A stretch of 64,000 bases of DNA from Sphingomonas lycopersici (GTDB lineage Bacteria; Pseudomonadota; Alphaproteobacteria; Sphingomonadales; Sphingomonadaceae), in NCBI RefSeq assembly GCF_026130605.1, contig NZ_JANFAU010000003.1, forward strand, positions 248,001-312,000, read 5' to 3'. The notes beneath the pieces were generated by a model, which saw nothing but the letters and a program-made list of their open reading frames with translations, was not told where the DNA came from and ran no database searches. Each line of letters begins with the position of its first letter. Position 1 is the first letter of the stretch. The position numbers and the translations under genes are program-made. Shown here piece after piece: positions 35,727-43,607 of the stretch.

Positions 35727-36419
35727 CTAAATGCTCGTGCCAACCAACCGTCCAATTCCGGCCGTAATGGCCATCGCCAGCGCGCCCCAGAATACGACCC
35801 GCATGACCGGTTTCCAAGGTTGGGCGCCGCCTGTCGTTGCGCCAACCGCGCCGAGAAGCCCAAGAAACAGGATTGTCCCTGCCGCTTCGCCGATCACGAT
35901 CATCGACACAGGCAGCACTGCCGCAAGCAGGAGGGGCAGCAAGGCGCCTGCAGTGAAGGTTATCGCTGATGTAAAGGCAGCGACGATCGGACGCGCGGCG
36001 GTCAGGTCGGTGATGTGCAACTCGTCGCGCGCGTGGGTCTCAAGCGCATTGAAGGCCGTCATCTGCTCGGCGACGGCGCGGGCCGTAGCCTGGTCGACGC
36101 CTCGGGACACATAAATGTGGGTCAGCTCGTCGAGTTCCGCCGCGGGAATGGTTGCCAGTTCATGCCGTTCTTTCGCCAGCTCGGCATGCTCAGTGTCAGC
36201 CTGTGAGCTTACCGACACATATTCGCCTGCGGCCATCGACATCGCTCCTGCCACCAGTCCCGCGACGCCCGCGACAAGCACTGCCGGCCGAGCAGCACCG
36301 GATGCCGCCACGCCCAGGATAAGGCTTGCCGTCGACACAATGCCGTCATTTGCTCCAAGGACCGCAGCACGCAGCCAGCCGATCCTTGACACGAGATGCT
36401 GTTCCCGATGCGTCCTCAT
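35727..36419 (-). CDS. VIT1/CCC1-family metal (Fe2+/Mn2+) transporter
   Basis: 230 residues. Family motifs: 'WLRAAVLGANDGIVSTASLI' at the N-terminus, 'MAAGEYVSVSSQADTEHAEL' after TM2, cytoplasmic charged helices ('ERHELATIPAAELDELTHIY'), then three spans ('AFTSAITFTAGALLPLLLAA'). These export or sequester iron or manganese. The leader contains a stem-loop (36434-36470) and a candidate FixJ-like site (36496-36507). Confidence 0.85.
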   Translation of the reverse strand: MRTHREQHLVSRIGWLRAAVLGANDGIVSTASLILGVAASGAARPAVLVAGVAGLVAGAMSMAAGEYVSVSSQADTEHAELAKERHELATIPAAELDELTHIYVSRGVDQATARAVAEQMTAFNALETHARDELHITDLTAARPIVAAFTSAITFTAGALLPLLLAAVLPVSMIVIGEAAGTILFLGLLGAVGATTGGAQPWKPVMRVVFWGALAMAITAGIGRLVGTSI

Positions 36420-36433
36420 TCGGCGGCTTCCCT

Positions 36434-36470
36434 CTTATGTCGGCATCATGCCGAGTCCCTGCAGGCATAA
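36434..36470 (-). promoter_or_regulatory. Stem-loop in the leader of the VIT gene
   Basis: Outer arms CTTATG (36434-36439) and CATAAG (36465-36470) enclose a perfect inner palindrome CGGCAT-C-ATGCCG (36441-36453). It lies 15-51 bases upstream of the start codon. It might affect translation or mRNA stability, or be an operator; nothing in it matches a riboswitch I know. Confidence 0.3.
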
Positions 36471-36495
36471 GGGTCTCTCAAGCGCCGCGGATATC

Positions 36496-36507
36496 GGGAA
36501 TAATACG
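36496..36507. promoter_or_regulatory. Candidate FixJ-type site, CGTATTATTCCC (minus strand)
   Basis: GGGAATAATACG on the plus strand, 77 bases upstream of the VIT start. It fits CGTA-N5-CCC. The remaining sequence from 36510 to 36647 contains no recognised feature. Confidence 0.4.
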
Positions 36508-36647
36508 AAAGTTGCCTGCGATCGATGGGGCGGTGACGTGCCAATTACTCGACGGCGCCGTTGGAGCGCCTCGCCTGCCTGTGTCGAGCGGCGCAGGCTC
36601 CGGCTCTTTGATCAACATTAGAACCTGAACTCGTCAGTCATACCGCC

Positions 36648-37121
36648 TCAAGCGCGCGCTAGTTCCCGCCACCCTCGCCTCCCTTTGCGATCACCAGGCC
36701 CTAGAGCGCGTGTTTGCCCGGGCGCCAACATTCGCAATTGCCGTAGCGTCTCGACCTCCTCTGGATGGCGATCCAGAATTTCGAGGAGGCCAACCGCAGC
36801 GTCGCTGGGCGGGGTCGCGCCGCTTTCGTACTTCTGAAACGCCCGTCGACCACCCCCGATGATCCGCCCTGCTTCTTCCTGCGTGAGCTTGAGACGCTTG
36901 CGAACCGCCCGCACGCGCTCGGCATAGGCGGCGCGCAATTCCACATACGCATCGTTCGCCACTTTGAGGTCGGCACCGCTGTGGATCGAATCGCTGTCGT
37001 CATCCGGATACCAGCCGGGGACCTCGACGGCGCGCGACAGGGAACCAACCGAAACGATCTGCTGCCGTACACCCCGCTGCAGCACCTTTCCGGTCTCCGG
37101 ATGAATGCGCGTCTCGGTCAC
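36648..37121 (-). CDS. mqsA: MqsA-type antitoxin lacking zinc ligands
   Basis: 157 residues. The N-terminal domain follows the MqsA layout but with the usual cysteines replaced: 'TETRIHPETGKVLQRGVRQQ' (His instead of Cys) and 'VEVPGWYPDDDSDSIHSG' (Pro instead of Cys). The C-terminal half is a Xre-like HTH: 'VRAVRKRLKLTQEEAGRIIG' with 'RRAFQKYESGATPPSDAAV'. It neutralises MqsR and represses the operon. The order toxin-antitoxin and 1-base gap match mqsRA. The C-terminal basic tail (about 25 residues) is extra. Confidence 0.8.
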   Translation of the reverse strand: MTETRIHPETGKVLQRGVRQQIVSVGSLSRAVEVPGWYPDDDSDSIHSGADLKVANDAYVELRAAYAERVRAVRKRLKLTQEEAGRIIGGGRRAFQKYESGATPPSDAAVGLLEILDRHPEEVETLRQLRMLAPGQTRALGPGDRKGRRGWRELARA

Positions 37122-37122
37122 C

Positions 37123-37443
37123 TCAAACCTCCTTGAACGACGTCAGCACGATATCGATCAGCGTCGCGCCGGCGAACTTCAGATACAGGAACAGGCCGTC
37201 GCACGGGATATGATAGGTATCGTGCCAGACCCGCGAATTCCGCGGGTTGTGCGCCGTCTCCGACTTGACGAAATCGCCAGGTTCCAGTGCCTGCACCACA
37301 TCAACTACATCCTCGAGCGAATAGCCCAATGCCCGAGCATCGCAGGCCGCCCTGCCCGTGATCTCAAGCGTCTCCACATCGGCGAACTTCGCCTGAATGC
37401 CGGCAAGATCGTGATGCGGCTTCCGCTTTACGGCCATCAGCAT
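37123..37443 (-). CDS. mqsR: MqsR-type mRNA interferase toxin
   Basis: 106 residues, ATG 37441-37443 after AAAGGTG. It has the MqsR fold signatures: 'GYSLEDVVDVVQALEPGDFV', 'VWHDTYHIPCDGLFLYLKFA' and 'IVLTSFKEV' at the end. Compared with the E. coli residues I recall as catalytic (Lys56, Gln68, Tyr81), K60 and Y87 are kept and the glutamine is H74. It cuts mRNA during stress when MqsA is lost. The operator lies immediately upstream. Confidence 0.85.
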   Translation of the reverse strand: MLMAVKRKPHHDLAGIQAKFADVETLEITGRAACDARALGYSLEDVVDVVQALEPGDFVKSETAHNPRNSRVWHDTYHIPCDGLFLYLKFAGATLIDIVLTSFKEV

Positions 37444-37444
37444 A

Positions 37445-37457
37445 CACCTTTAAGGTT
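37445..37457. promoter_or_regulatory. MqsA-type operator CACCT-TTA-AGGTT
   Basis: On the minus strand it reads AACCT-N3-AGGTG, matching at 9 of 10 arm positions the AACCT-N3-AGGTT palindrome bound by E. coli MqsA (from memory). It overlaps the mqsR ribosome site, two bases before the start codon. Confidence 0.6.
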
Positions 37458-37535
37458 TACTTTCAAGATGCCAGCTCCTCGATGCAGCCACGACGGGCCA
37501 GCGGCACTGCCATGACCGGCAACGGCGCATCGACG

Positions 37536-37859
37536 CTAGGCGACGACCTTCAACTTCTGCTCGGCGAAGATCCCGAGCGACCCGAGACCAGCGCGCACGG
37601 CGTCGCGCACATAGGAGGGTGCCAGGTGCGCATAGTGCTTTCGCGTGATTCGCTCGCCCGCGTGCCCGAGCGCTTCCGCGATCACCGCCATCGGCACGCC
37701 GGCCATGGCGAGCCGCGATCCATAGGTATGCCGCAGGATATGGAATCCGGCGTGCTCGACCTTGGCCGCTGCGCAGGTTTCACGCATCATCCGAATCTGA
37801 TGTCAGGGACCAAAGGGCTCGCCCGCGTTGTTGACGAATACGTGTTTGGCGAGCCGCTC
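37536..37859 (-). pseudogene. C-terminal remnant of a tyrosine recombinase
   Basis: Reading down the minus strand from 37859: 'ERLAKHVFVNNAGEPFGP', then an in-frame TGA at 37803-37805, then 'HQIRMMRETCAAAKVEHAGF', and the catalytic box 'HILRHTYGSRLAMAGVPMAV' with 'EALGHAGERITRKHYAHLAP' containing R, H and the active tyrosine. Everything upstream (N-terminal and first catalytic Arg) is absent. It differs in type from the P4-like fragment at 15058, so it is probably a second, independent integrase. Confidence 0.75.
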
Positions 37860-37861
37860 TT

Positions 37862-37879
37862 ATGCGTAATGTTACGCAT
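37862..37879. promoter_or_regulatory. Palindrome ATGCGTAA-TG-TTACGCAT upstream of a Usp gene
   Basis: Perfect 8-base arms with a 2-base centre, ending 54 bases before the Usp start at 37934. It falls right after the integrase remnant. The position suits an operator. Confidence 0.45.
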
Positions 37880-37933
37880 TCGACACAGATGCATCCACGG
37901 CTACTCTCGCGCCAGATGACGTTGGAGAAGGCA

Positions 37934-38770
37934 ATGCCGGCGCGCGATATTCTTCTTCAGATGGTGAGCTATCCGGTTCCGACGCCTCATTGGGCGATTG
38001 ATGCGGCCGGGACACTCGCCGAATCCCTTGGCGCCCTATTGTCAGCTGGTCTGTGCCGGGTTTACGCGCCCGACGTCTCGAACTGGCTCGCTGATAAACT
38101 TGCCCATGCGGACGAAGCGATTGCGACCGAGAACTGCAAGAGCCTGACGTGGGCAACGGAGCTTCTCGCGGCCTTTTCGGCCCGGATCCCGCGGTCGCGC
38201 CGAGGAGACGAGATACTTATCGAATGTAGTTCGTTGATCAAGCCACGCGACCTTGCTCAACGGGCGCGCACTCGCGACCTGACAGTGGTCCCGGCTTGTG
38301 ACGGGCTGGATTGGAGTTACGTCGCAGAAGGGCTTATCTTCGAATCCGGTCGGCCGGTGCTGTTGCTGCCCGCGCCAAATGGTGCTGCGCATCGCTACCG
38401 CTCGATCGCGGTCGGCTGGGACGGCAGCAGGGCGGCCGCGCGGGCGATTGCTGACGCCCTTCCCCTCCTCTCTGCGGCCGATACGGTCGAGCTCCTTGTG
38501 GTGACAGGCGACAAGCAACTTTCCCCCGTAGCCGGACGCGGGGAAGCGCAACGGCATCTCGCGGCGCACGGCATTTCCGCGACCATGCGGACAATCGAAG
38601 CGCAGCACCGCGACGCCGGCACTGCGCTGTGCGATGAGGCGGGCGCGCTGGGAAGTGACCTCCTTGTGATGGGCGCCTTTGGACATTCCCGCGTACGCGA
38701 ATTCGTCCTGGGTGGTGCGACGCAGACAATGCTCGACGGTGTTCGCCTGCCAGTGTTGCTGTCGCATTGA
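37934..38770 (+). CDS. Universal stress protein, two Usp domains
   Basis: 278 residues, ATG after GGAGAAGGCA. The first domain is divergent ('DILLQMVSYPVPTPHWAIDA'); the second is canonical: 'RSIAVGWDGSRAAARAIADA' and 'SDLLVMGAFGHSRVREFVLG' then GAT, giving G-x2-G-x9-G-G for nucleotide binding. It probably binds ATP and acts under stress or growth arrest. The palindrome at 37862-37879 precedes it. It lies 15 bases before the HIRAN-like gene. Confidence 0.85.
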   Translation: MPARDILLQMVSYPVPTPHWAIDAAGTLAESLGALLSAGLCRVYAPDVSNWLADKLAHADEAIATENCKSLTWATELLAAFSARIPRSRRGDEILIECSSLIKPRDLAQRARTRDLTVVPACDGLDWSYVAEGLIFESGRPVLLLPAPNGAAHRYRSIAVGWDGSRAAARAIADALPLLSAADTVELLVVTGDKQLSPVAGRGEAQRHLAAHGISATMRTIEAQHRDAGTALCDEAGALGSDLLVMGAFGHSRVREFVLGGATQTMLDGVRLPVLLSH

Positions 38771-38785
38771 ACCGGAAACAGGATA

Positions 38786-39328
38786 ATGCGCCTGTTCGAT
38801 CAGATTTTCTCGAAGCCGCACCGGATCGCGGGCAAGCCGCATTTCCCCACCAATTATGATGGACTGGGCTGCTGGTGGAGCGAGCGGGATGTGCTCCCGC
38901 TCGCCGCCGGACGCGGTTTCAATGTTTCGCTCGTCGGTGAGTCGCAATGGCAACAGGAGATCAGCGCCATTGTCGGCGGCCGGTGCGCTGAAGGTCACAA
39001 TTGTCATTTTCCCGCACAACTCGTTTTTGACGATAGCCAGCTGGATCGCGCTGCGGTGGGAGTAATGATCGGCGGCCGGGCAGTCGGATGGCTGCCTCAT
39101 GACCTCGCGCCTCTAGTCCGCCAGGCGCTTGGCACGCTGAACCCGGAAGGCAGGCCTGTCATGTGCAAGGCAAAGATAGTTGGAGGCTGGGACCGCGGCA
39201 GGAAGGACCGGGGCTATTTCGGCGTGAGGCTCAGCCTTGCGCTTCCGCTAAAGCCAGCAAAGTTGAAGCCCGAGCGCTGCCCGATCGGCAAGCTACCGGG
39301 GGCGCCCGAACGGGTCGGCGGGACGTGA
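38786..39328 (+). CDS. HIRAN-like domain protein
   Basis: 180 residues. The middle reads like a HIRAN domain: 'FNVSLVGESQWQQEISAIVG', 'PAQLVFDDSQLDRAAVGVMI', 'GRAVGWLPHDLAPLVRQALG' and 'MCKAKIVGGWDRGRKDRGYF'. HIRAN domains bind 3' DNA ends in repair factors, but stand-alone copies in bacteria are uncharacterised. The N-terminal 30 residues ('LFDQIFSKPHRIAGKPHFPT') are not recognised. It is probably co-transcribed with the Usp upstream. Confidence 0.6.
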   Translation: MRLFDQIFSKPHRIAGKPHFPTNYDGLGCWWSERDVLPLAAGRGFNVSLVGESQWQQEISAIVGGRCAEGHNCHFPAQLVFDDSQLDRAAVGVMIGGRAVGWLPHDLAPLVRQALGTLNPEGRPVMCKAKIVGGWDRGRKDRGYFGVRLSLALPLKPAKLKPERCPIGKLPGAPERVGGT

Positions 39329-39473
39329 TGTCGATTCACGACTGGTTTCGATGCGTCAGATTAAGCGTCAAGCGCGCCGCGGACGGGCTGCCTGATCCGT
39401 AGCTTCCCTTATTTCCCGCACCACAGGTCCCGTGGTTTGCTCAACCAACATCAAATTGCCGGGAATAAGATCG

Positions 39474-40100
39474 GTGACCGCAACGAAGTTTGACGAGCAA
39501 CGGCCGCGCCGCTGGGACGCGGTGGTGCGCCTCACCCATTGGTCGGTCGTCGCCGCCGTGGTGACCAACGCAATCTTTGCCGAGGGCGGCTCGCGAGCGC
39601 ACGTTTGGGTCGGCTATGCACTTGCAGCAATTCTTGCCCTGCGGCTCTTATGGGGTCTGGTTGGGCCGACCGAAGCGCGCTTTTCGGCGTTCCCGCCAAG
39701 TCCGCGTCGGGCATTGACGCATATCCGCGAAATCCTGGCCGGCGATCACCGCCAATTTCCGTCGCACAACCCGCTGGGAGCGCTGATGGTCTATGCAATC
39801 TGGTCGTGCCTTGGAATCATGATCGCGAGCGGTATCGCCATGGCTGGTTTTGCTGATGGCCCGGCCGCTGGTCCAAGCCATCGGAACTCCGCCAATCTCA
39901 AGATCGAGCGAACCGCCGTCGCGGCCGGCGATCGGAAAGAGCGGGACGAAGAGCGCGAGGATGGCCCGCTCAGCGAACTCCACGAAATCACGGCCAACAT
40001 TCTTTATGTCCTCATCGCGTTGCATCTCGCGGGAGTGCTGTTCGAAACGCGCCGGAGCGGGCGTCAAATCGTCGTCGCGATGTTGCCAGGCAGGCGTTAG
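39474..40100 (+). CDS. Cytochrome b561-type membrane protein
   Basis: 208 residues if started at the GTG at 39474 (MTATKFDEQRPRRWDAVVRL); GTG 39432 is an alternative. Features of bacterial b561 (PF01292): 'RWDAVVRLTHWSVVAAVVTN' with a heme His, 'LALRLLWGLVGPTEARFSAF' and 'LSELHEITANILYVLIALHL' with two more His. An unusual Gly/Arg/Lys-rich loop sits between TM3 and TM4. It probably carries electrons in the inner membrane, without an obvious partner gene. Confidence 0.75.
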   Translation: MTATKFDEQRPRRWDAVVRLTHWSVVAAVVTNAIFAEGGSRAHVWVGYALAAILALRLLWGLVGPTEARFSAFPPSPRRALTHIREILAGDHRQFPSHNPLGALMVYAIWSCLGIMIASGIAMAGFADGPAAGPSHRNSANLKIERTAVAAGDRKERDEEREDGPLSELHEITANILYVLIALHLAGVLFETRRSGRQIVVAMLPGRR

Positions 40101-40233
40101 TCTGACACCAGGATTGACCGCGCCGAGCCGGTTATTCCTCAAGCATCGCGCTCATTTCCTTCCCGATGGACGCAAACATGAAGTCGGATCAGATCTTGTA
40201 CCGGTTATCGATATTCATGCTACTTCCCGATCA

Positions 40234-40247
40234 TCCGTAATAATCCC
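40234..40247 (+). promoter_or_regulatory. Candidate FixJ-type site CCGTAATAATCCCC
   Basis: 65 bases upstream of the lipoprotein start at 40312, within an AT-richer 210-base gap. It fits CGTA-N5-CCC. Confidence 0.4.
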
Positions 40248-40281
40248 CATTCTCGATGAATTACCCGCCTCGCATTATGTC

Positions 40282-40306
40282 TACCTCTTTTCTTAGCGAA
40301 GAGGTG
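40282..40306 (+). promoter_or_regulatory. Hairpin that sequesters the lipoprotein ribosome site
   Basis: TACCTCTT (40282-40289) pairs with AAGAGGTG (40299-40306), with one G-U pair, across a 9-base loop. AAGAGG is the Shine-Dalgarno of the GTG start at 40312, so the folded leader would block translation. It could respond to temperature or a ligand. Confidence 0.4.
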
Positions 40307-40311
40307 CCGCC

Positions 40312-40785
40312 GTGAAAAATTGGCTAGCCAGAATTGCGCTGTATTCGACGCTGGCGCTACCTGCGGCCGGTTGCGTTACAAACCGTAACGACCCAGAACC
40401 TTCAGATTCAATTCCCACCCAGGCAAGCTTCTCCTGGCATGCCGAAGGATGGATGCGCGGCACGATGACCGCAACCATGCCGAACGGCGATGTTTACGAG
40501 GGGTCATATTTTGAAATCGACCGCCGAACCAAGACAGACCGTTTGGTGCCGCTTTGGCTCGGTTGGGAGGGCAAGAGCTGGTGGCGCGGTTGGGACGGAT
40601 GGGGTGCGGATCTGTCGACGACCATGATCTATTCCCCGCGGATCCTGGCCAATCTCATCAAGGCGGACGGTGAGCGAATGCGCTGTCGATTCACGCTTGC
40701 CAGGCCGAGCTTTGGAATCGCAGGCGGGGCGATTGGGCGTTGTCAGCTCTCCGACGGGACATTGATCCGTGCCGGGTTCCCGTAG
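40312..40785 (+). CDS. Lipoprotein of unknown function, 157 aa
   Basis: GTG start after AAGAGG. The N-terminus (KNWLARIALYSTLALPAAGC) is a lipoprotein signal with the lipobox P-A-A-G-C. The mature part has a MORN-like phrase 'ATMPNGDVYEGSYF' and a tryptophan-rich loop 'WEGKSWWRGWDGWGADLS', then 'RMRCRFTLARPS' and 'CQLSDGTLIRAGFP'. It probably sits in the periplasm or outer membrane. No family name assigned. Confidence 0.6.
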   Translation: MKNWLARIALYSTLALPAAGCVTNRNDPEPSDSIPTQASFSWHAEGWMRGTMTATMPNGDVYEGSYFEIDRRTKTDRLVPLWLGWEGKSWWRGWDGWGADLSTTMIYSPRILANLIKADGERMRCRFTLARPSFGIAGGAIGRCQLSDGTLIRAGFP

Positions 40786-40917
40786 GAGTAGGCTGAAAAG
40801 CTCCCGATCCGGATGTCCGGCGGATTTGGCCGCAGAAACTGCCCGTCGGTCGAGGGCTATCCGCCACGAGGCCGTTCGCATTCGCCCGCTGGACGCTCGA
40901 GCCGATCTGCGCCGGCT

Positions 40918-41754
40918 TTATCGAGCAAGCAGCGCGAACAGCGACAGCGCCGCCTCGAAGGCGATCAGCGCGATGATGGCGATCTCGACGCGGAACGCCC
41001 TTTTGTCCCGAACGATATCGAGCAAGGCCTCGGTAAAGCCGCCCAGGGCGTCGAGCTTGCGCTGAACGACGTCGGCGCGTTCCTTGAGCTCATATTCCGC
41101 TTCAAGCCGCGCATAGAGCCGGTCGAGCGCGGGATGATCCCACAGGAGGTCCGGCCGCTCGTCGACCTGCGCGGTTCCGATGATACGGTGCCGCGCCGCC
41201 AGCACATTCCCCACTAGCCGCATCGCGGAGCGGATGGGCAGGCGCGCACGCCCGTTCTCCTGAAGATCGGTGACCAGTGGCGCGATCCGGTCAAAGGCGT
41301 CCCACAGCAGGAATTCGTCGCGCGCCAGCGCCACACTGCGCGCGAGCACGATCGCGACCAATGTCAGCCGCTCGCGCCCGAGATCCGCCAGCCGGATTTG
41401 CCCTTCGCTGCCGATATTGTCGTGAGCACCGGGGTCGTGCTCGATATGGGCCGACTCGCGCTCATTCAACGTGGTCGGATCGGCGATATGGGGTTTGACG
41501 GCCTCAACCAATCCGACGATCGCGTCATTTTCGGCGCCGACGGTTACCACCACGCCGTAGCGAAACAGGAAGACGAGGCCCGCCGCCTCGATCAGCGGCG
41601 CGATCGTCGGGTCAGCCTGGACGGCGCTGGTGTCGATCCGCCCGCCGGCGAGACTCGCACAGGCACGCAAGCGGCCGAAGGTCGGCGTCTCGCCAAGCGC
41701 GAGAAAATCCGGCGTGGCGAGCGGCCGGGGCGCGGGCTTGACGGGGTGCGGCAT
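40918..41754 (-). CDS. RMD1/DUF155-family protein
   Basis: 278 residues from ATG 41752-41754 after GGAGACGATGAC. The family pattern is present: 'VFLFRYGVVVTVGAENDAIV', 'RLTLVAIVLARSVALARDEF', 'LVGNVLAARHRIIGTAQVDE', 'PDLLWDHPALDRLYARLEAE', and one C-terminal membrane helix after 'VQRKLDALGGFTEALLDIVR'. RMD1 relatives sit at membranes in yeast mitochondria; the bacterial role is not known. Divergent from a Usp gene. Confidence 0.8.
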   Translation of the reverse strand: MPHPVKPAPRPLATPDFLALGETPTFGRLRACASLAGGRIDTSAVQADPTIAPLIEAAGLVFLFRYGVVVTVGAENDAIVGLVEAVKPHIADPTTLNERESAHIEHDPGAHDNIGSEGQIRLADLGRERLTLVAIVLARSVALARDEFLLWDAFDRIAPLVTDLQENGRARLPIRSAMRLVGNVLAARHRIIGTAQVDERPDLLWDHPALDRLYARLEAEYELKERADVVQRKLDALGGFTEALLDIVRDKRAFRVEIAIIALIAFEAALSLFALLAR

Positions 41755-41939
41755 GTCATCGTCTCCACTGACCGCTGTGCGACTTGGGGCGAGCAACCGT
41801 GCGGACGTGTCGAAGACATTTTTCGCCTCCGCCGCACCCGTCGGCAACCACGCATTATCCCGTATAGCGCGCATGCCATCCTTCCTGCCATTCCAGGCGG
41901 ACAACGAAGCGAGCGCTTCGAAGGCGCGGAAAGGTGGTC

Positions 41940-42746
41940 ATGGTTGCCGACGTGCTGGCTGTCGTCGATTTGGGCTCGACCGACGCCAATTTTGTCACTC
42001 AGGCGGAACAGTTCGCGCATGCGCGCAACGCGCGACTGACGATCGCGGTGGCGGCGCCGGTCAGCACGCTCGAATTCTCGCTGGCCGCGGCGAGCGGCTA
42101 TCCGCTCACCAACGAGCTTGCGCGCTACGCCAAGGACAAGAAGAGCGCGCTCGCCGGCCAGTTCGCCACAATTGGTCGGCCGGTTCACTTTTGCTGCTAC
42201 GAGGGAGAGATTGCCGAACTCGGCAAGATGCTCTCGGCGCGGGCGAGTGTCGGCGACCTCACGCTCGTCGGACCGCCGGGTGCTTACGGACATCACAAAT
42301 TCCGGAGCCGGGTGCTGGGAGATCTGGCGCTCTTCTCGGGGAGGCCGGTACTGGCCGTTCCGCCACGCGGTGCCGCTGATCGCTTCGACCATATCGTCAT
42401 CGGCTGGAACGGGTCGCGCGAGGCGGCGCGCGTGCTCAACGACGCGTTGCCGTTGCTTGAGAGCCATGCGCGGATCGATATCGTTTCGGTATCGCCGGGC
42501 GGCTCGCCGGGTGCGCTGGATCCGATCAGCGAGCACCTCACGCGGCTTGGCTATGCGCCGACGCAGCACGCGCTCAGCGGCGCAGATGCCACGAGCGACC
42601 TCCTGTTGCGGTTCGTCGATCAGCTCCATGCGCAGCTGCTCGCCGTTGGCGCCTTCGCGCATTCGCGCTTCGAGGAAGTCGTGCTGGGCGGCGTCACGCG
42701 CGACCTCGTCGAGGGTGCGCCGGTACCAGTGCTGTTTTCACACTGA
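41940..42746 (+). CDS. Universal stress protein, two Usp domains
   Basis: 268 residues, ATG after GAAAGGTGG. Domain 1 ('VLAVVDLGSTDANFVTQAEQ', 'DLTLVGPPGAYGHHKFRSRV'), domain 2 ('HIVIGWNGSREAARVLNDAL', 'LLAVGAFAHSRFEEVVLGGV' then T). Domain 2 has the G-x2-x-x9-G-G-x-T pattern, with alanine for the second glycine. The upstream 186 bases shared with RMD1 include an inverted repeat CGAAGCG/CGCTTCG (41905-41920). Confidence 0.85.
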   Translation: MVADVLAVVDLGSTDANFVTQAEQFAHARNARLTIAVAAPVSTLEFSLAAASGYPLTNELARYAKDKKSALAGQFATIGRPVHFCCYEGEIAELGKMLSARASVGDLTLVGPPGAYGHHKFRSRVLGDLALFSGRPVLAVPPRGAADRFDHIVIGWNGSREAARVLNDALPLLESHARIDIVSVSPGGSPGALDPISEHLTRLGYAPTQHALSGADATSDLLLRFVDQLHAQLLAVGAFAHSRFEEVVLGGVTRDLVEGAPVPVLFSH

Positions 42747-42771
42747 TCGGGAGCGATTGGTCGGAGCGATC

Positions 42772-43602
42772 ATGATGGCATTGAAGGACATCCTCATCAT
42801 CGAGCCAAGCGAACAGGCGGACAGCCCGGCGCTCAGCGTTGCCGCCTTTCTCGCCTCACGGTTCCACGCCCGGGTCCACGGGCTGTGCCTTGTCGCTCCT
42901 GCCATTCCCTCGGTCGCGGAGTGTTTCGCACTTGGCGCCGAAGCAGAAGCGGAGGTCATGCAGCATCTCGCGTTTCGTGAGGACGAGGCGGCTGAAGCGG
43001 AAGAAAAGGCGTTCAAGGCCCGGCTCCTGCAATATGGCGCCTCGGGAGACTGGGCGCGCATCCCGGCGGAAGAGGCGGAGGACCTCGCCCCGCTCCGCGC
43101 TCGGCTTGCCGATCTCACCATAATGCCGCGGCCCGACAGGCTCGATCCGCATGGCATAAGGCTCGCCGACGCATTGCTGCTGCGGGCAAGTGCGCCGACG
43201 CTGTTCATTCCGCCAGCGCTGGCAATGCCGGTCGCGCTCGATCGCGCGGTTATCGCCTGGAACGGGTCACGCGAAGCGGCTCGGGCGGTCAGCGACGCCT
43301 TGCCGCTCCTGAAGCGCGCCGGAAGCGTTCGCATCGTCACATTCGGACGGCCCCCGGGGAACAGCGTGTGCGGCGGGGCCGCGCTTGGCGCGCGCCTCCG
43401 GCAGCATGATATCGCCGTTGAGGTCCGGCATGCCGACGTCCACGACGCGGGCAAGGGGATCCTCGACATTTGCGAGGTGTCCGGCGCCAATCTGCTCATC
43501 ATGGGTGCCTATGGACATAGCCGCCGGATTGAGGCGACATTCGGCGGCACGACGAGGTATGTTCTTTTGAATGCGCCGTTGCCGGTATTCATGAGCCATT
43601 GA
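42772..43602 (+). CDS. Universal stress protein, two Usp domains
   Basis: 276 residues. ATG at 42772 or 42775, with CGGAGCG upstream. Domain 1 carries a helical insert ('FREDEAAEAEEKAFKARLLQ'). Domain 2: 'RAVIAWNGSREAARAVSDAL' and 'NLLIMGAYGHSRRIEATFGG' then TTRYV, the full nucleotide-binding loop. It lies 25 bases after the previous Usp gene, so the pair is likely one transcript. The two share about the same architecture, suggesting an old duplication. Confidence 0.85.
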   Translation: MMALKDILIIEPSEQADSPALSVAAFLASRFHARVHGLCLVAPAIPSVAECFALGAEAEAEVMQHLAFREDEAAEAEEKAFKARLLQYGASGDWARIPAEEAEDLAPLRARLADLTIMPRPDRLDPHGIRLADALLLRASAPTLFIPPALAMPVALDRAVIAWNGSREAARAVSDALPLLKRAGSVRIVTFGRPPGNSVCGGAALGARLRQHDIAVEVRHADVHDAGKGILDICEVSGANLLIMGAYGHSRRIEATFGGTTRYVLLNAPLPVFMSH

Positions 43603-43607
43603 CCGTT

